Shown: positions 1-7,270 of the stretch, piece by piece
Numbering within the stretch: position 1 is the first letter of the stretch
How the letters are laid out: each line of letters starts with the position of its first letter
DNA from: Allokutzneria multivorans
Lineage (GTDB): Bacteria; Actinomycetota; Actinomycetes; Mycobacteriales; Pseudonocardiaceae
Direction: 5' to 3'
NCBI RefSeq assembly: GCF_039537405.1
Contig: NZ_BAABAL010000012.1
Span: forward strand, 281,685 to 345,684
DNA length: 64,000 nucleotides
The notes under the pieces: model-generated
What the model saw: the letters and a program-made list of their open reading frames with translations, nothing else
What the model was told of the DNA's origin: nothing
Database searches by the model: none
Program-made: the position numbers and the translations under genes

Positions 1-2
1 GC

Positions 3-479
3 GATCCGGAGGACGGGGAGGCGGTCTCGGCCGTCGCCAGCGCACTGCTCTCGGCCCGGCCCCGCGCCGAGATCGTTGCCGCCCAACAGGTTCTGCGAGA
101 CCTGATGGCCGACTCCTACGGCGCTCCACTGCTGGCCGCCGCGCGCGTGATCAACGGTGGCACCTCCGACGACGGCTTCGAGTACTTCCGCGGGTGGCTG
201 ATCACGCGGGGCCGCGAGGTGTTCGAGCGAGCGGTTGCCGACCCCGACACGTTGGCCGAACTCCCCGCCGTCCGCGCTGCGGCGGACGACGGGGAGGAGA
301 GGGAGTGCGAGGCCGCGCTGGGCATCGCCGTGGACGCGTACTTCGCGGCGACCGGGGAGTGGATTCCCGCTGGCGCCTTCACCATCCGGTACCCGGAGCT
401 CGACGGCTCGGAGCACCGGCTGCCGCGTCTGGAAGCACTCTTCGAGGACCGAGATCAGGCCCAGACGGTGCAGTGGTAA
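3..479 (+). CDS. DUF4240 domain protein (5' end outside window)
   Basis: The reading frame is open from the first bases of the window, so the true start lies upstream and only the C-terminal 158 residues are seen. They match the DUF4240 pattern: an INGGTSDDGFEYFRGWLI block, then GREVFERAVADPDTLA, an ECEAALG helix and a TIRYPELD strand near the end. The family's function is not established; such proteins are widespread in actinomycetes and often sit near WGR or other small orphan proteins. The 3' end overlaps the convergent secreted-protein gene by 25 bp. An internal ATG at 105 is not the real start, because upstream in-frame codons continue the family alignment. Confidence 0.85.
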   Translation, partial: DPEDGEAVSAVASALLSARPRAEIVAAQQVLRDLMADSYGAPLLAAARVINGGTSDDGFEYFRGWLITRGREVFERAVADPDTLAELPAVRAAADDGEERECEAALGIAVDAYFAATGEWIPAGAFTIRYPELDGSEHRLPRLEALFEDRDQAQTVQW

Positions 480-826
480 CGCCCGCCGCCAACGTTCACG
501 CAGGCGCGCCACGCCGTGCCCGCGCGATCGAACGAGTCGGTCGAGCCGTTGCGCATGCCGATCGGACCGTCCCACCCGCTGCCGTCCCGGCGATACCGGT
601 CGAGGTGGACGAGCCGGTTCAGACTGTCCTTGCCCTGCATCTTGTTGCCGTAGGCGTAGTGGTGGAGGCTGACGGTCCCACCGCTGCTGGGTTCCGCCGT
701 GCAGGTTCTGTTGCCGTAGTGGTCGGTCGAGCACCCCTCAGCGAACGCGGCGGGTGTCGCGACGGCCATCCCCGCCACAGTTGCCACTCCGACAAGTAAC
801 GCGGAAACCTTCGTACGCAAGGACAT
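455..826 (-). CDS. Small secreted protein (hypothetical)
   Basis: This 123-aa protein begins with a clear Sec signal peptide: MSLRTKV, a hydrophobic stretch, then TPAAFA followed by EG. The mature part is about 95 residues with four cysteines, rich in Tyr, Gly, Asn and Arg (DHYGNRTC, HHYAYGNK, NVGGGRYHCTVW). I chose the ATG at 826 because it is followed by the signal peptide and preceded by a GGGGAG ribosome site; a longer frame to 922 would bury the signal sequence. No family is recognised. Similar small secreted proteins occur at 10335 and 24941 in this window. Confidence 0.75.
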   Translation of the reverse strand: MSLRTKVSALLVGVATVAGMAVATPAAFAEGCSTDHYGNRTCTAEPSSGGTVSLHHYAYGNKMQGKDSLNRLVHLDRYRRDGSGWDGPIGMRNGSTDSFDRAGTAWRACVNVGGGRYHCTVWA

Positions 827-861
827 TCTCACTCCCCGAAGCTCGCAGGTCCACTGTGCCC

Positions 862-910
862 GGTCGGCGGGGACGTTACCCCCGCCGACCATCGGGCCGA
901 GAGGGCCCGA
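862..910 (-). terminator. Tandem hairpins downstream of the MFS gene
   Basis: Two perfect inverted repeats follow each other. The first is GGTCGGCGGGG (862-872) paired with CCCCGCCGACC (880-890) over a 7-nt loop. The second is TCGGGCC (892-898) paired with GGCCCGA (904-910). They lie between the MFS stop codon and the start of the small secreted protein, both on the minus strand. No T-run follows, so they could be a GC-type actinomycete terminator or an mRNA-stabilising structure. Confidence 0.5.
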
Positions 911-945
911 CGACGGTTTCACCGCTGCCTGAATCCCTGGCTTGA

Positions 946-2475
946 TCAGCTGTTCTGCAGCACGGGGGTCGGCTCGGCGGCGGTCTCCGGGCGGGACCCG
1001 CGCAGCGCGATCATGCCCGCGACGGCGAAGACCACGACGAGCGCGGCGCCGATCCAGGCGACGGTGTGCAGTCCCGAGGTGAAGGAATCCCTTGCGGTGG
1101 TAAGGACTTCGTCGGCAAGCGTCGCGGGAAGGGCGTTCGAAGCCTGGAGCGCTCCGGCCATGCTGTCGGTGGCCAGCGCGGCGGCGTCAGCGGGAACACC
1201 GGCGGGAACGGAGATCCGGTCGCGGTAGACGGCCGTGCCGATGCTGCCGAACACCGCGATCCCCATGGCGATCCCGAACTCGGCGCTGGTCTCCGACATC
1301 GCCGAAGCCGCACCGGCCCGCTGCGGCGGAACGGAGTTCACGACCATCTCGGTGCACAGCACGCCCTGCGGCCCCATGCCGAAGCCCGCGATCGACATGC
1401 CCACCACGACGAACGCCACGCCGCCCGGGCCATCGGCCTGGGTGAAGAGCACGATCCCGCCCGCCGCGATCAGCATTCCGAAGCCCAGCACGAACTCCGG
1501 CCGCCACCGCCGCGCCAGCCGTGGCGCGATCATCGAACCGACCACGACCGCACCGGCCTGGGGCACCAGCCGGAGCCCGGCCTCCGCGGCGGAGAGCCCG
1601 GCGACCATTTGCAGATATTGGCTCACCAGAAGGAAAACTCCGCCCATCGTGAGCGCGCCGACCAGCATGATGCTCGCCGCGGCGCTGAACGCCCGCACCC
1701 GGAACAGCCCCAGGTCCAGCATCGGGTCGGCCAGAGCGCGCTGACGGCGGACGAACACCACGCCGACCGCGACGCCCACGGCGAGCACGACCAGGGTCAC
1801 CACCGAGACGCCGTCCTTGGCGATCTCCTTGAGCGCGTAGACGAACGGCAGGATCGCGCCGAGCGACAGCACGACGCTGGCCAGGTCGAGCCGCCCGGCG
1901 GCGGCGTCGCGGTACTCCGGCAGCAGCTTCGGCGCGGTGGCCAGCAGCAGCACCATCACCGGGACGGCCATCAGGAACACCGAGCCCCACTGGAAGTGCT
2001 CCAGCAGCACGCCGCCGAGCACCGGGCCGATCACCATGCCGCCCATGAAGCAGCTCATCCACACCGCGATCGCGGTTCCGCGCTGCTTGGCGTCCTGGAA
2101 CATGTTGCTGATCAACGCCAGCGTGGACGGCATCAGCGTCGCACCGGCGATGCCGAGCACGGCCCGCGCGGCGATCAGCATCTCCGGGCTGGTCGCGCAC
2201 GCCGCGACGATCGAGGCCAGGCCGAAGGCGGCGCCGCCGATCATCAACAGCTTCCGCCGCCCCACCCGGTCCCCCAGCGTGCCCATGGTGACCAGGAAAC
2301 CGGCGATCATGAAGCCGTAGACGTCGATGATCCACAGCAGTTCGGTGCTGCTCGGCCGCAGGTCGGCGGCCAGGTGCGGGACCGCCAGGTGCAGCACGCT
2401 CATGTCCAGCGACAGCAGCAGCGTCGGCAGCGCCAGCACTGCCAGCCCCCACCACTCACGTCGTCCTGCCCTCAT
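946..2475 (-). CDS. MFS drug:H+ antiporter, DHA2 (14-TM) family
   Basis: The 509-aa integral membrane protein resembles EmrB/QacA/SmvA-type multidrug exporters. The first helix carries LSLDMSVLHLAVPHLA, and a GDRVGRRKL motif A follows helix 2. About 14 hydrophobic segments and the length agree with DHA2. I place the start at the ATG at 2475 (MRAGRREWW), directly before the first helix; the frame continues to 2589 but that would run the protein through the divergent regulatory region. It probably exports a hydrophobic or cationic compound. It is divergent from the TIGR03086 gene, and the paired palindromes between them suggest one repressor may control both sides. Confidence 0.9.
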   Translation of the reverse strand: MRAGRREWWGLAVLALPTLLLSLDMSVLHLAVPHLAADLRPSSTELLWIIDVYGFMIAGFLVTMGTLGDRVGRRKLLMIGGAAFGLASIVAACATSPEMLIAARAVLGIAGATLMPSTLALISNMFQDAKQRGTAIAVWMSCFMGGMVIGPVLGGVLLEHFQWGSVFLMAVPVMVLLLATAPKLLPEYRDAAAGRLDLASVVLSLGAILPFVYALKEIAKDGVSVVTLVVLAVGVAVGVVFVRRQRALADPMLDLGLFRVRAFSAAASIMLVGALTMGGVFLLVSQYLQMVAGLSAAEAGLRLVPQAGAVVVGSMIAPRLARRWRPEFVLGFGMLIAAGGIVLFTQADGPGGVAFVVVGMSIAGFGMGPQGVLCTEMVVNSVPPQRAGAASAMSETSAEFGIAMGIAVFGSIGTAVYRDRISVPAGVPADAAALATDSMAGALQASNALPATLADEVLTTARDSFTSGLHTVAWIGAALVVVFAVAGMIALRGSRPETAAEPTPVLQNS

Positions 2476-2562
2476 CGTCCACTCCCACAGCTCGTTCGAC
2501 CCTGTCACCCCTACGTCGAACGGCGGAGGCCCAGAACGACATCGCGGGCGAAAAATCTTCCG

Positions 2563-2622
2563 CAACCACTGGGTTGACAACGGCCACACCCCCGCCTACC
2601 TTGCTGTTCAACCCAGCGGTTG
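2563..2622. promoter_or_regulatory. Paired CAACC-N4-GGTTG operators
   Basis: Two palindromes of identical design lie 46 bp apart: CAACC-ACTG-GGTTG at 2563-2576 and CAACC-CAGC-GGTTG at 2609-2622. The second extends to 6-bp arms (TCAACC/GGTTGA). The first overlaps the -35 box and the second lies at the expected transcription start of the promoter described next. This is a typical arrangement for a dimeric repressor (TetR-like size) blocking transcription. No regulator gene lies immediately beside it. Confidence 0.65.
2574..2602 (+). promoter_or_regulatory. Sigma-70-type promoter for the TIGR03086 gene
   Basis: A consensus TTGACA (2574-2579) is followed after exactly 17 bp by TACCTT (2597-2602), about 40 bp before the ATG at 2641. 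It is embedded between the two palindromes. Confidence 0.65.
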
Positions 2623-2640
2623 ACGACAAGGGAGCCCCAG

Positions 2641-3195
2641 ATGAGCAGCCCCGCCCAGCAGCACGCGCAGGACGCGGCCCGGTTCACCGACCTGGTCGAG
2701 TCCGCCTCCGCCGAGGACTGGCGGCGCCCCAGCCCGGTCGCGGAGTGGGCGGCCGTCGACGTGGTGAAGCACCTCGTCGAGTGGTCGCGCGGCTTCCTCA
2801 AGGGCGCGGGGATCGACCTCCCGGCGCTGGACGTGGACGCCGACCCTGCCGAGGCGTGGCGGCGGCACGTCACCGACATCCAGGCGATCGTCGACGACCC
2901 GGCGGGCCGGATTCTGAGCAACCCGCACCTCGGCGAGCTGCCGGTGGACGCGGCGATCGACCAGTTCTACACCTCCGACGTCTGGATGCACTCCTGGGAC
3001 CTGGCCAAGGCGCTGGGCCGCGAGCCGGAGCTGGGTGAGCAGCGCTGCGCCGCCGCGCTGGCCGGGATGGCGCCGATCGAGCAGATGCTGCGCGACAGCG
3101 GCCAGTTCGGCGCGGCCGTGGCGGTCGCCGACGACGCTCCCGCGCAGGACAGGCTGATGGCCTTCATCGGCCGCGATCCGGCCTGGCGGCCGTGA
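2641..3195 (+). CDS. TIGR03086 family protein (DinB/mycothiol-dependent enzyme fold)
   Basis: The 184-aa protein has the DinB-like four-helix pattern of actinobacterial TIGR03086 proteins, related to mycothiol-dependent maleylpyruvate isomerase. The W-x-R-P-S-P-V-x-E-W block, a D-V-V-x-H-L helix with a metal-ligand-type His, and a later DVWMHSWDLAKALG segment are typical; that segment would supply the third ligand His. Family members bind a divalent metal and many use mycothiol as thiol cofactor. The start is the ATG at 2641 after AAGGGAG. The stop overlaps the next gene's GTG (GTGA), so the two are translationally coupled. Confidence 0.8.
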   Translation: MSSPAQQHAQDAARFTDLVESASAEDWRRPSPVAEWAAVDVVKHLVEWSRGFLKGAGIDLPALDVDADPAEAWRRHVTDIQAIVDDPAGRILSNPHLGELPVDAAIDQFYTSDVWMHSWDLAKALGREPELGEQRCAAALAGMAPIEQMLRDSGQFGAAVAVADDAPAQDRLMAFIGRDPAWRP

Positions 3196-3611
3196 ACCTG
3201 ACGGCGGAGTCCTTCCTCGGAGCGCTCCGCGCGTTCCAGTTCGACGCCGAGTTCGCCGACATGTCGCTGTCCGAGGTCGGCAAGCCGCGCGACCCGCTCT
3301 ACCGGCTGGCTCGATCGTCGGGCACCTGGGAGCGCAGGACCGCGATCACGGCGACGTTCTGGCTCATCCGGCAGGGCGAGATCGACGACGCGCTCAGCAT
3401 CGCCGAACTGCTGCTGGAGGACGACGAGGACCTGATCCACAAGTCGGTCGGCACCGCGCTGCGCGAGGTCGGCAAGATCGACCAGGACCGGCTCGTCGGT
3501 TTCCTGCGCGAGCACGCGGTCCCCCGGGTCACACTGCGCCACGCCACAGAGAAGCTGCCACGTGCTCAGGCGGGCTTGAACTCCTCGATGAGCAGCCCTC
3601 GGTCGTCGTAG
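3192..3611 (+). CDS. AlkD-type DNA alkylation repair protein, internally deleted remnant
   Basis: Residues about 36-122 clearly match the C-terminal HEAT-like half of AlkD DNA glycosylases (LARSSGTWERRTAI, DLIHKSVGTALREVGK, then PRVTLRHATEKLP). AlkD proteins are normally about 220-240 aa. Here only about 16 N-terminal residues precede this block, so most of the first half, including helices that cradle the damaged base, is missing. The last 17 residues are not AlkD-like; they are the antisense of the convergent gene at 3566. It therefore looks like a decaying gene with an internal deletion and a lost 3' end. Expression is possible, since its GTG overlaps the previous stop, but catalytic activity is doubtful. 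Confidence 0.7.
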   Translation: MNLTAESFLGALRAFQFDAEFADMSLSEVGKPRDPLYRLARSSGTWERRTAITATFWLIRQGEIDDALSIAELLLEDDEDLIHKSVGTALREVGKIDQDRLVGFLREHAVPRVTLRHATEKLPRAQAGLNSSMSSPRSS

Positions 3612-4324
3612 GTCTCGAACTCCGCACGCCACGGCAGCGTGGCGAGCACGGCCCGCAGCTCCGCGATCCGGGACAGCTCTGCCCGACCGGCGAACCGGAC
3701 GAACGGATAGGTGTTCTTCGTGCTCAGGCGCGCCCAGTCGGTGGTGAGCGCGTACTCGGTGTCCTCGTTCATCTCGGTCGTCCACCCGGCGTCGCGGAAG
3801 GCCTCGGCGACGCGATGCGGGTTGGGCAGCTCGGGTGTGTCGAGCACCAGGCCGAAGACGTTGGAGGCCTTGGACATGAGCTCCTTCAGCCACTCCGGGA
3901 GGTGCTCCTCGGCGCGCGGGAAGTTGGCGAGGTCGCGCGAGAACTCGTCGTCGAGGATCGACTTGCTGGGCCGCCGGTCGTGGTTGTAGCGCACGGTGTA
4001 CTTGCCGTCGCCGGAGAGCTCGAAAATGAGGCTGTACCAGGAACCTCGCTCGGGGTCGTACATTCCGCGCCGGAGTTCGCGCATCACCTCGTCGAGCCCG
4101 TAAGGAACCTGGACGCGGCGCATCTTCTCCGGATCGCCCTTGTCGACCAGCAGCTGGTAGCCGGAGGTGCCCGCGAGCACGAAGCCGTTCAGCTCCGCCA
4201 GCTCGAAGCTCTGGGGCATAACGGTTGTGAGCAGACGGGCGATCTCGGCGAGTAGGTCGTTCTGCTCGGTCGGCGACAGCATTCGCGCGATGTTACCCGT
4301 ACCGTTCGACATCCGTTGCGGCAT
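3566..4324 (-). CDS. YezG/DUF600-like protein (possible antitoxin or immunity protein)
   Basis: The 252-aa soluble, acidic protein has an N-terminal half resembling the YezG/DUF600 family: a helix LLAEIARLLTTVMP, then strands ending in WYSLIFELSGDGKYTVRYN and an acidic DDEFSRDL stretch. The second half (NVFGLVLDTPELPNPHRV onward) looks like a further alpha/beta repeat that I do not recognise. YezG proteins are often antitoxins or immunity proteins of polymorphic toxins, but no toxin gene is seen beside it. Alternative starts are at 4312 and 4282; none has a strong ribosome site. It overlaps the AlkD remnant tail to tail. Confidence 0.6.
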   Translation of the reverse strand: MPQRMSNGTGNIARMLSPTEQNDLLAEIARLLTTVMPQSFELAELNGFVLAGTSGYQLLVDKGDPEKMRRVQVPYGLDEVMRELRRGMYDPERGSWYSLIFELSGDGKYTVRYNHDRRPSKSILDDEFSRDLANFPRAEEHLPEWLKELMSKASNVFGLVLDTPELPNPHRVAEAFRDAGWTTEMNEDTEYALTTDWARLSTKNTYPFVRFAGRAELSRIAELRAVLATLPWRAEFETYDDRGLLIEEFKPA

Positions 4325-4439
4325 TCACCCGACGCTGACGTGAACGATCCTCATTCATCGACCTGCTTCGAATTGACCGAACTGAGCGGGCGAATCGCCG
4401 CCGGGTATGTACCGTCGTGCAGATCAACGAGGGGGCTGA

Positions 4440-6905
4440 GTGCTGGAAGGCAGACAAGGAAAGACGTTTCGGCGGCGGGCCGTGCTCGCGGGCGCTGGAC
4501 TGCTGACGTTCTCCTTGGGCACGACGAACGCGCGAGCCGCGCGACCGGACAGCCCCTGCCACCCGGTCACCACGACGCCCCGCTATCGCGGCGAGGTGCC
4601 GACGCCGTCCGCCGTGCTCGGCGTCGACTTCGGCGATCGTCCCTTCACCCTCGCGGAAGCCGATCGCTACCTCGACGCGGTCGCGGCGGCCAGCTCGCGC
4701 GTGCGGGCCTCGACGCTCGGGAAGTCGCCGAGCGGGAAACCGTTGCGGTACGCGGTGGTCGGCGCTCCGGAGAGGGTCACGCCACAGGGGATCGCGACGA
4801 TCGGCGAGCGGTTGCGGCTCCTGCGCGATCCCCGCACTCCGCTGGCGGTGGTCGACCGGCTGGTCAAGGACACGCCCGCCGTGGTGTGGCTGACCGCCGG
4901 GGTTCACGGCAGCGAACCCGGTGGTACCAACGCGGTCCTGCGGGTTCTGCGTGACCTGGCCGATCGCGACGACTGCGCGGCTCGTGCAATCGTCAGCACC
5001 ACCGTGGTGGTCATCGTGCCGGTGCAGAACCCGGAAGGCTACGCGACCGGCGACCGTTGGAACAGCTACGGATTCGACCTCAACCGCGACTGGTTCGCCC
5101 TCACACAGCCAGAAACGCGTGCCGTGACCGCCGCGATGGCGAAGCTTCCGCCGGTCGCCGCGCTGGACCTGCACGAGATGGAGGGCGACAGCTACTTCGC
5201 GCCGCCCTACGCCGCTCCGATCCACCACGAGGTCCCCGCGTTCGCGCGTGAGTCGAAGCTCGGCCCGACCGTCGCCGAGGAGTTCGACAGGCAGGGCATC
5301 GACCTGTTCTCCGGGCGCGAGTTCGATCTGCTCTACCCCGGCACGGCGGACGCGGCCAACAGCATCGCCGGGCTCGCGGCGGGCATCACGCTGGAGAAGG
5401 GGCTCGACAGTCCCGTTCCTGACCGCGTCGGCGAGCACTACCTCGCCTCTTGGGTTTCGCTGGCGACAGTGGCCGAGCAACCCGTGGAACTGTTGCGCGC
5501 GTGGAACTCCGCGCATCGCACCGCCTTCGAGCAGGGTAAGCGCGGGCATCTGCAAGGCGCGGGGCTTCCGTTGGTGCGGCACTACTTCCTCTTCGCCGGG
5601 GACACCACGACCGAGCTGGTGTGGCGGTTGCAGCAACGCGGGGTGGAGGTCCACAAGCTCGCCGCGCCGTTGCGGGTGCCCGATCTGCGCCACTACGGCA
5701 GGCCCGCGCGAGCCGAGACGGTTCCGGTGGGCAGTTACTGGATTCCGTTGGCACAGCCCGCCAAGCACTGGGTGCAGACCATGCTGGGCGAGCAGAACCA
5801 CGCCACACCAACGGTTTTCTCTGATGTCTCCGCGTGGAGCCTTCCGCTGCTGGCTGGCGTGGAAGCCGCGTTCTCCGGTGCGGAGCTGAGGCCCGTCGCA
5901 GTCCCCTGCCCGGCGCTGCCGGAGCCTCAGGCCCCGCCTGCGAAGGCGCCAGCGCTCGGGGTGCTGCGCTTCCTGCCGCCGGACTACCCCGTGCTCGGTT
6001 CGGTGGGCTGGCTGAACCACCGGCTCGAACGCATGTGGCGGTTGCCCTTCCGCACGGTTCCCGGTCAGGGCGTCACCAAGGAGAGCCTGCGCGGGATCGA
6101 GGTGCTGACCGTTCCCGACGCGCCCGCTCAGGTGTCCTACGAGCTGCTGGGCGAAGCCGGTCGCGCTGCGCTGCGGGAGTGGGTGAACGCGGGCGGACGC
6201 TACGTCGGCTGGGGCGGCACCGCTCAGCTCGCCGCGTTGCTCGGCATCACGTCGACCACGCTGTCCTCCCCTACCGGCGAAGTTCCCGGCGCGTTGATCC
6301 GCGTGCTCGTGGACACCGACCATCCGCTGGGCAGTGGTCTGCCTTCGACCACTTGGCACCTCAACGACAGCAATCTTGTGCTGCGGGCGGCAAATCCCGC
6401 GTTCGCCGTGGCGTCGTACCCGCCGCACGGCTCGCCGGACTGGTTCGTTTCCGGGCATGAGGTCGGTGCCAGTGAGCTGGGCGGCACGGCGGTGCTCACC
6501 GATGAGCCGTTCGGCGCTGGCAGGGTGACGCTGTTCAGCGGAGAGCCGAACTTCCGCGCGTTCACCGACGGCATGGCCAGGTTGCTGCGCAACGCCGTGG
6601 TGCGGAGTTCGGTCGGCCCGCGTGCTCGCGGTGACACGGCTCCTGCCGAACGTGCAGCGCGCCAGCTCCCCGAGACGCGGAGCGGCTTCCGGGTCACCGT
6701 GCCCTCGACGGGCGTGGCCGCGACTCGAACCGTGCTGGCGGCGTTCAACGCGCGGTGGGCCGAACGTGGTGCCGCTGGGCGCACGACGTTCGTGATCGAG
6801 AACCGCGACGGCTTCGAACGTCATCAGCCCCCTTGGGCGTCCAGGCTGCCGAAACGGCTGAGCGAGGCCGGAGTGCGCCCGCTCGCCGTGGTGCTGCCAC
6901 GGTGA
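4440..6905 (+). CDS. Tat-exported M14 family zinc carboxypeptidase
   Basis: The 821-aa protein starts at a GTG preceded by GAGGGGG. A twin-arginine signal (TFRRRAVLAGAGLL, ending NARA-A) predicts export in folded form. Zinc peptidase motifs are visible: HGSEPGG (His and Glu ligands) near residue 157, FDLNRDWF near 213, and DLHEMEGDSYF carrying the third ligand His, with LEKG as the likely catalytic Glu region. A further ~400 residues resemble a glutamine-amidotransferase-like/Rossmann domain (EVLTVPDAPAQVSYELLGEAGR and GGRYVGWGG). It lies 62 bp upstream of the lanthipeptide precursor on the same strand. A role in peptide trimming is conceivable but not shown. Confidence 0.85.
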   Translation: MLEGRQGKTFRRRAVLAGAGLLTFSLGTTNARAARPDSPCHPVTTTPRYRGEVPTPSAVLGVDFGDRPFTLAEADRYLDAVAAASSRVRASTLGKSPSGKPLRYAVVGAPERVTPQGIATIGERLRLLRDPRTPLAVVDRLVKDTPAVVWLTAGVHGSEPGGTNAVLRVLRDLADRDDCAARAIVSTTVVVIVPVQNPEGYATGDRWNSYGFDLNRDWFALTQPETRAVTAAMAKLPPVAALDLHEMEGDSYFAPPYAAPIHHEVPAFARESKLGPTVAEEFDRQGIDLFSGREFDLLYPGTADAANSIAGLAAGITLEKGLDSPVPDRVGEHYLASWVSLATVAEQPVELLRAWNSAHRTAFEQGKRGHLQGAGLPLVRHYFLFAGDTTTELVWRLQQRGVEVHKLAAPLRVPDLRHYGRPARAETVPVGSYWIPLAQPAKHWVQTMLGEQNHATPTVFSDVSAWSLPLLAGVEAAFSGAELRPVAVPCPALPEPQAPPAKAPALGVLRFLPPDYPVLGSVGWLNHRLERMWRLPFRTVPGQGVTKESLRGIEVLTVPDAPAQVSYELLGEAGRAALREWVNAGGRYVGWGGTAQLAALLGITSTTLSSPTGEVPGALIRVLVDTDHPLGSGLPSTTWHLNDSNLVLRAANPAFAVASYPPHGSPDWFVSGHEVGASELGGTAVLTDEPFGAGRVTLFSGEPNFRAFTDGMARLLRNAVVRSSVGPRARGDTAPAERAARQLPETRSGFRVTVPSTGVAATRTVLAAFNARWAERGAAGRTTFVIENRDGFERHQPPWASRLPKRLSEAGVRPLAVVLPR

Positions 6906-6967
6906 CGCCCCCAAACGTTCCGGACACCGGGACGGTAACTCCATTGTGGACACAAAGGAGGCAGGAC

Positions 6968-7189
6968 ATGGGACAGGTCGACACGGTCCGCGCGTTGAGG
7001 GACGAGGACTACCGGGCGAGCCTCGGCGAGGTCGCCCTGGGGTTGATGAACCCCGCGGGTGATGTACGCGTTCCCACCTCGGCGCTGCGCGGCGCCGACA
7101 GCTTCGCGGGCATGCGCACCGATGACAGCCTCTGGTGCTGCACGGTGACCACGCGGCGCAAGCCCGGCATCATCGGCGGCTTCTGCTGA
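6968..7189 (+). CDS. lanA: Class II lanthipeptide precursor (mersacidin/lichenicidin-type leader)
   Basis: The 73-aa peptide starts at an ATG with a near-perfect AAAGGAGG ribosome site. Its leader matches the mersacidin/lichenicidin family: VRALRDEDYRASLGE then NPAG. The C-terminal part carries Ser45, Thr51, Ser54, Thr59, Thr61, Thr62 and cysteines 57, 58 and 73, enough for up to three (methyl)lanthionine rings. The SLWCCTVT segment recalls the W-x-CTLT part of actagardine, but the following Glu-Cys is replaced by a TTRRKPG run, and Cys73 is terminal. No GG site is present where expected; GA at 42-43 is a possible leader cleavage point. The LanM gene follows 81 bp downstream. Confidence 0.88.
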   Translation: MGQVDTVRALRDEDYRASLGEVALGLMNPAGDVRVPTSALRGADSFAGMRTDDSLWCCTVTTRRKPGIIGGFC

Positions 7190-7202
7190 CAACGCCGTAG
7201 AC

Positions 7203-7234
7203 CGGTGCCGGTGGGTCTCGGCCCACCGGCACCG
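7203..7234 (+). terminator. Perfect 13-bp hairpin between lanA and lanM (attenuator)
   Basis: CGGTGCCGGTGGG (7203-7215) pairs perfectly with CCCACCGGCACCG (7222-7234) over a 6-nt TCTCGG loop, just after the precursor stop codon. Leaky stem-loops at this position in lantibiotic operons make precursor transcripts more abundant than synthetase transcripts. No T-run follows, so read-through into lanM is expected. Confidence 0.7.
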
Positions 7235-7235
7235 C

Positions 7236-7261
7236 TTCGTCTGGGAAGTTCGTCTGGGAAG
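7236..7261 (+). repeat. Tandem 13-bp duplication before lanM
   Basis: TTCGTCTGGGAAG occurs twice without a gap (7236-7248, 7249-7261). The second copy merges into the GGGAAGGGAG ribosome site of lanM, so the duplication offers two possible ribosome-binding purine tracts. It may be a recent slippage event. Confidence 0.7.
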
Positions 7262-7270
7262 GGAGCGGTC

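Noticed and set aside
4440..6905. M14 peptidase as the lanthipeptide leader protease
   Set aside because: It is a Tat-exported carboxypeptidase-type enzyme, not an endopeptidase of the LanP or C39 type. Position alone is not enough evidence.
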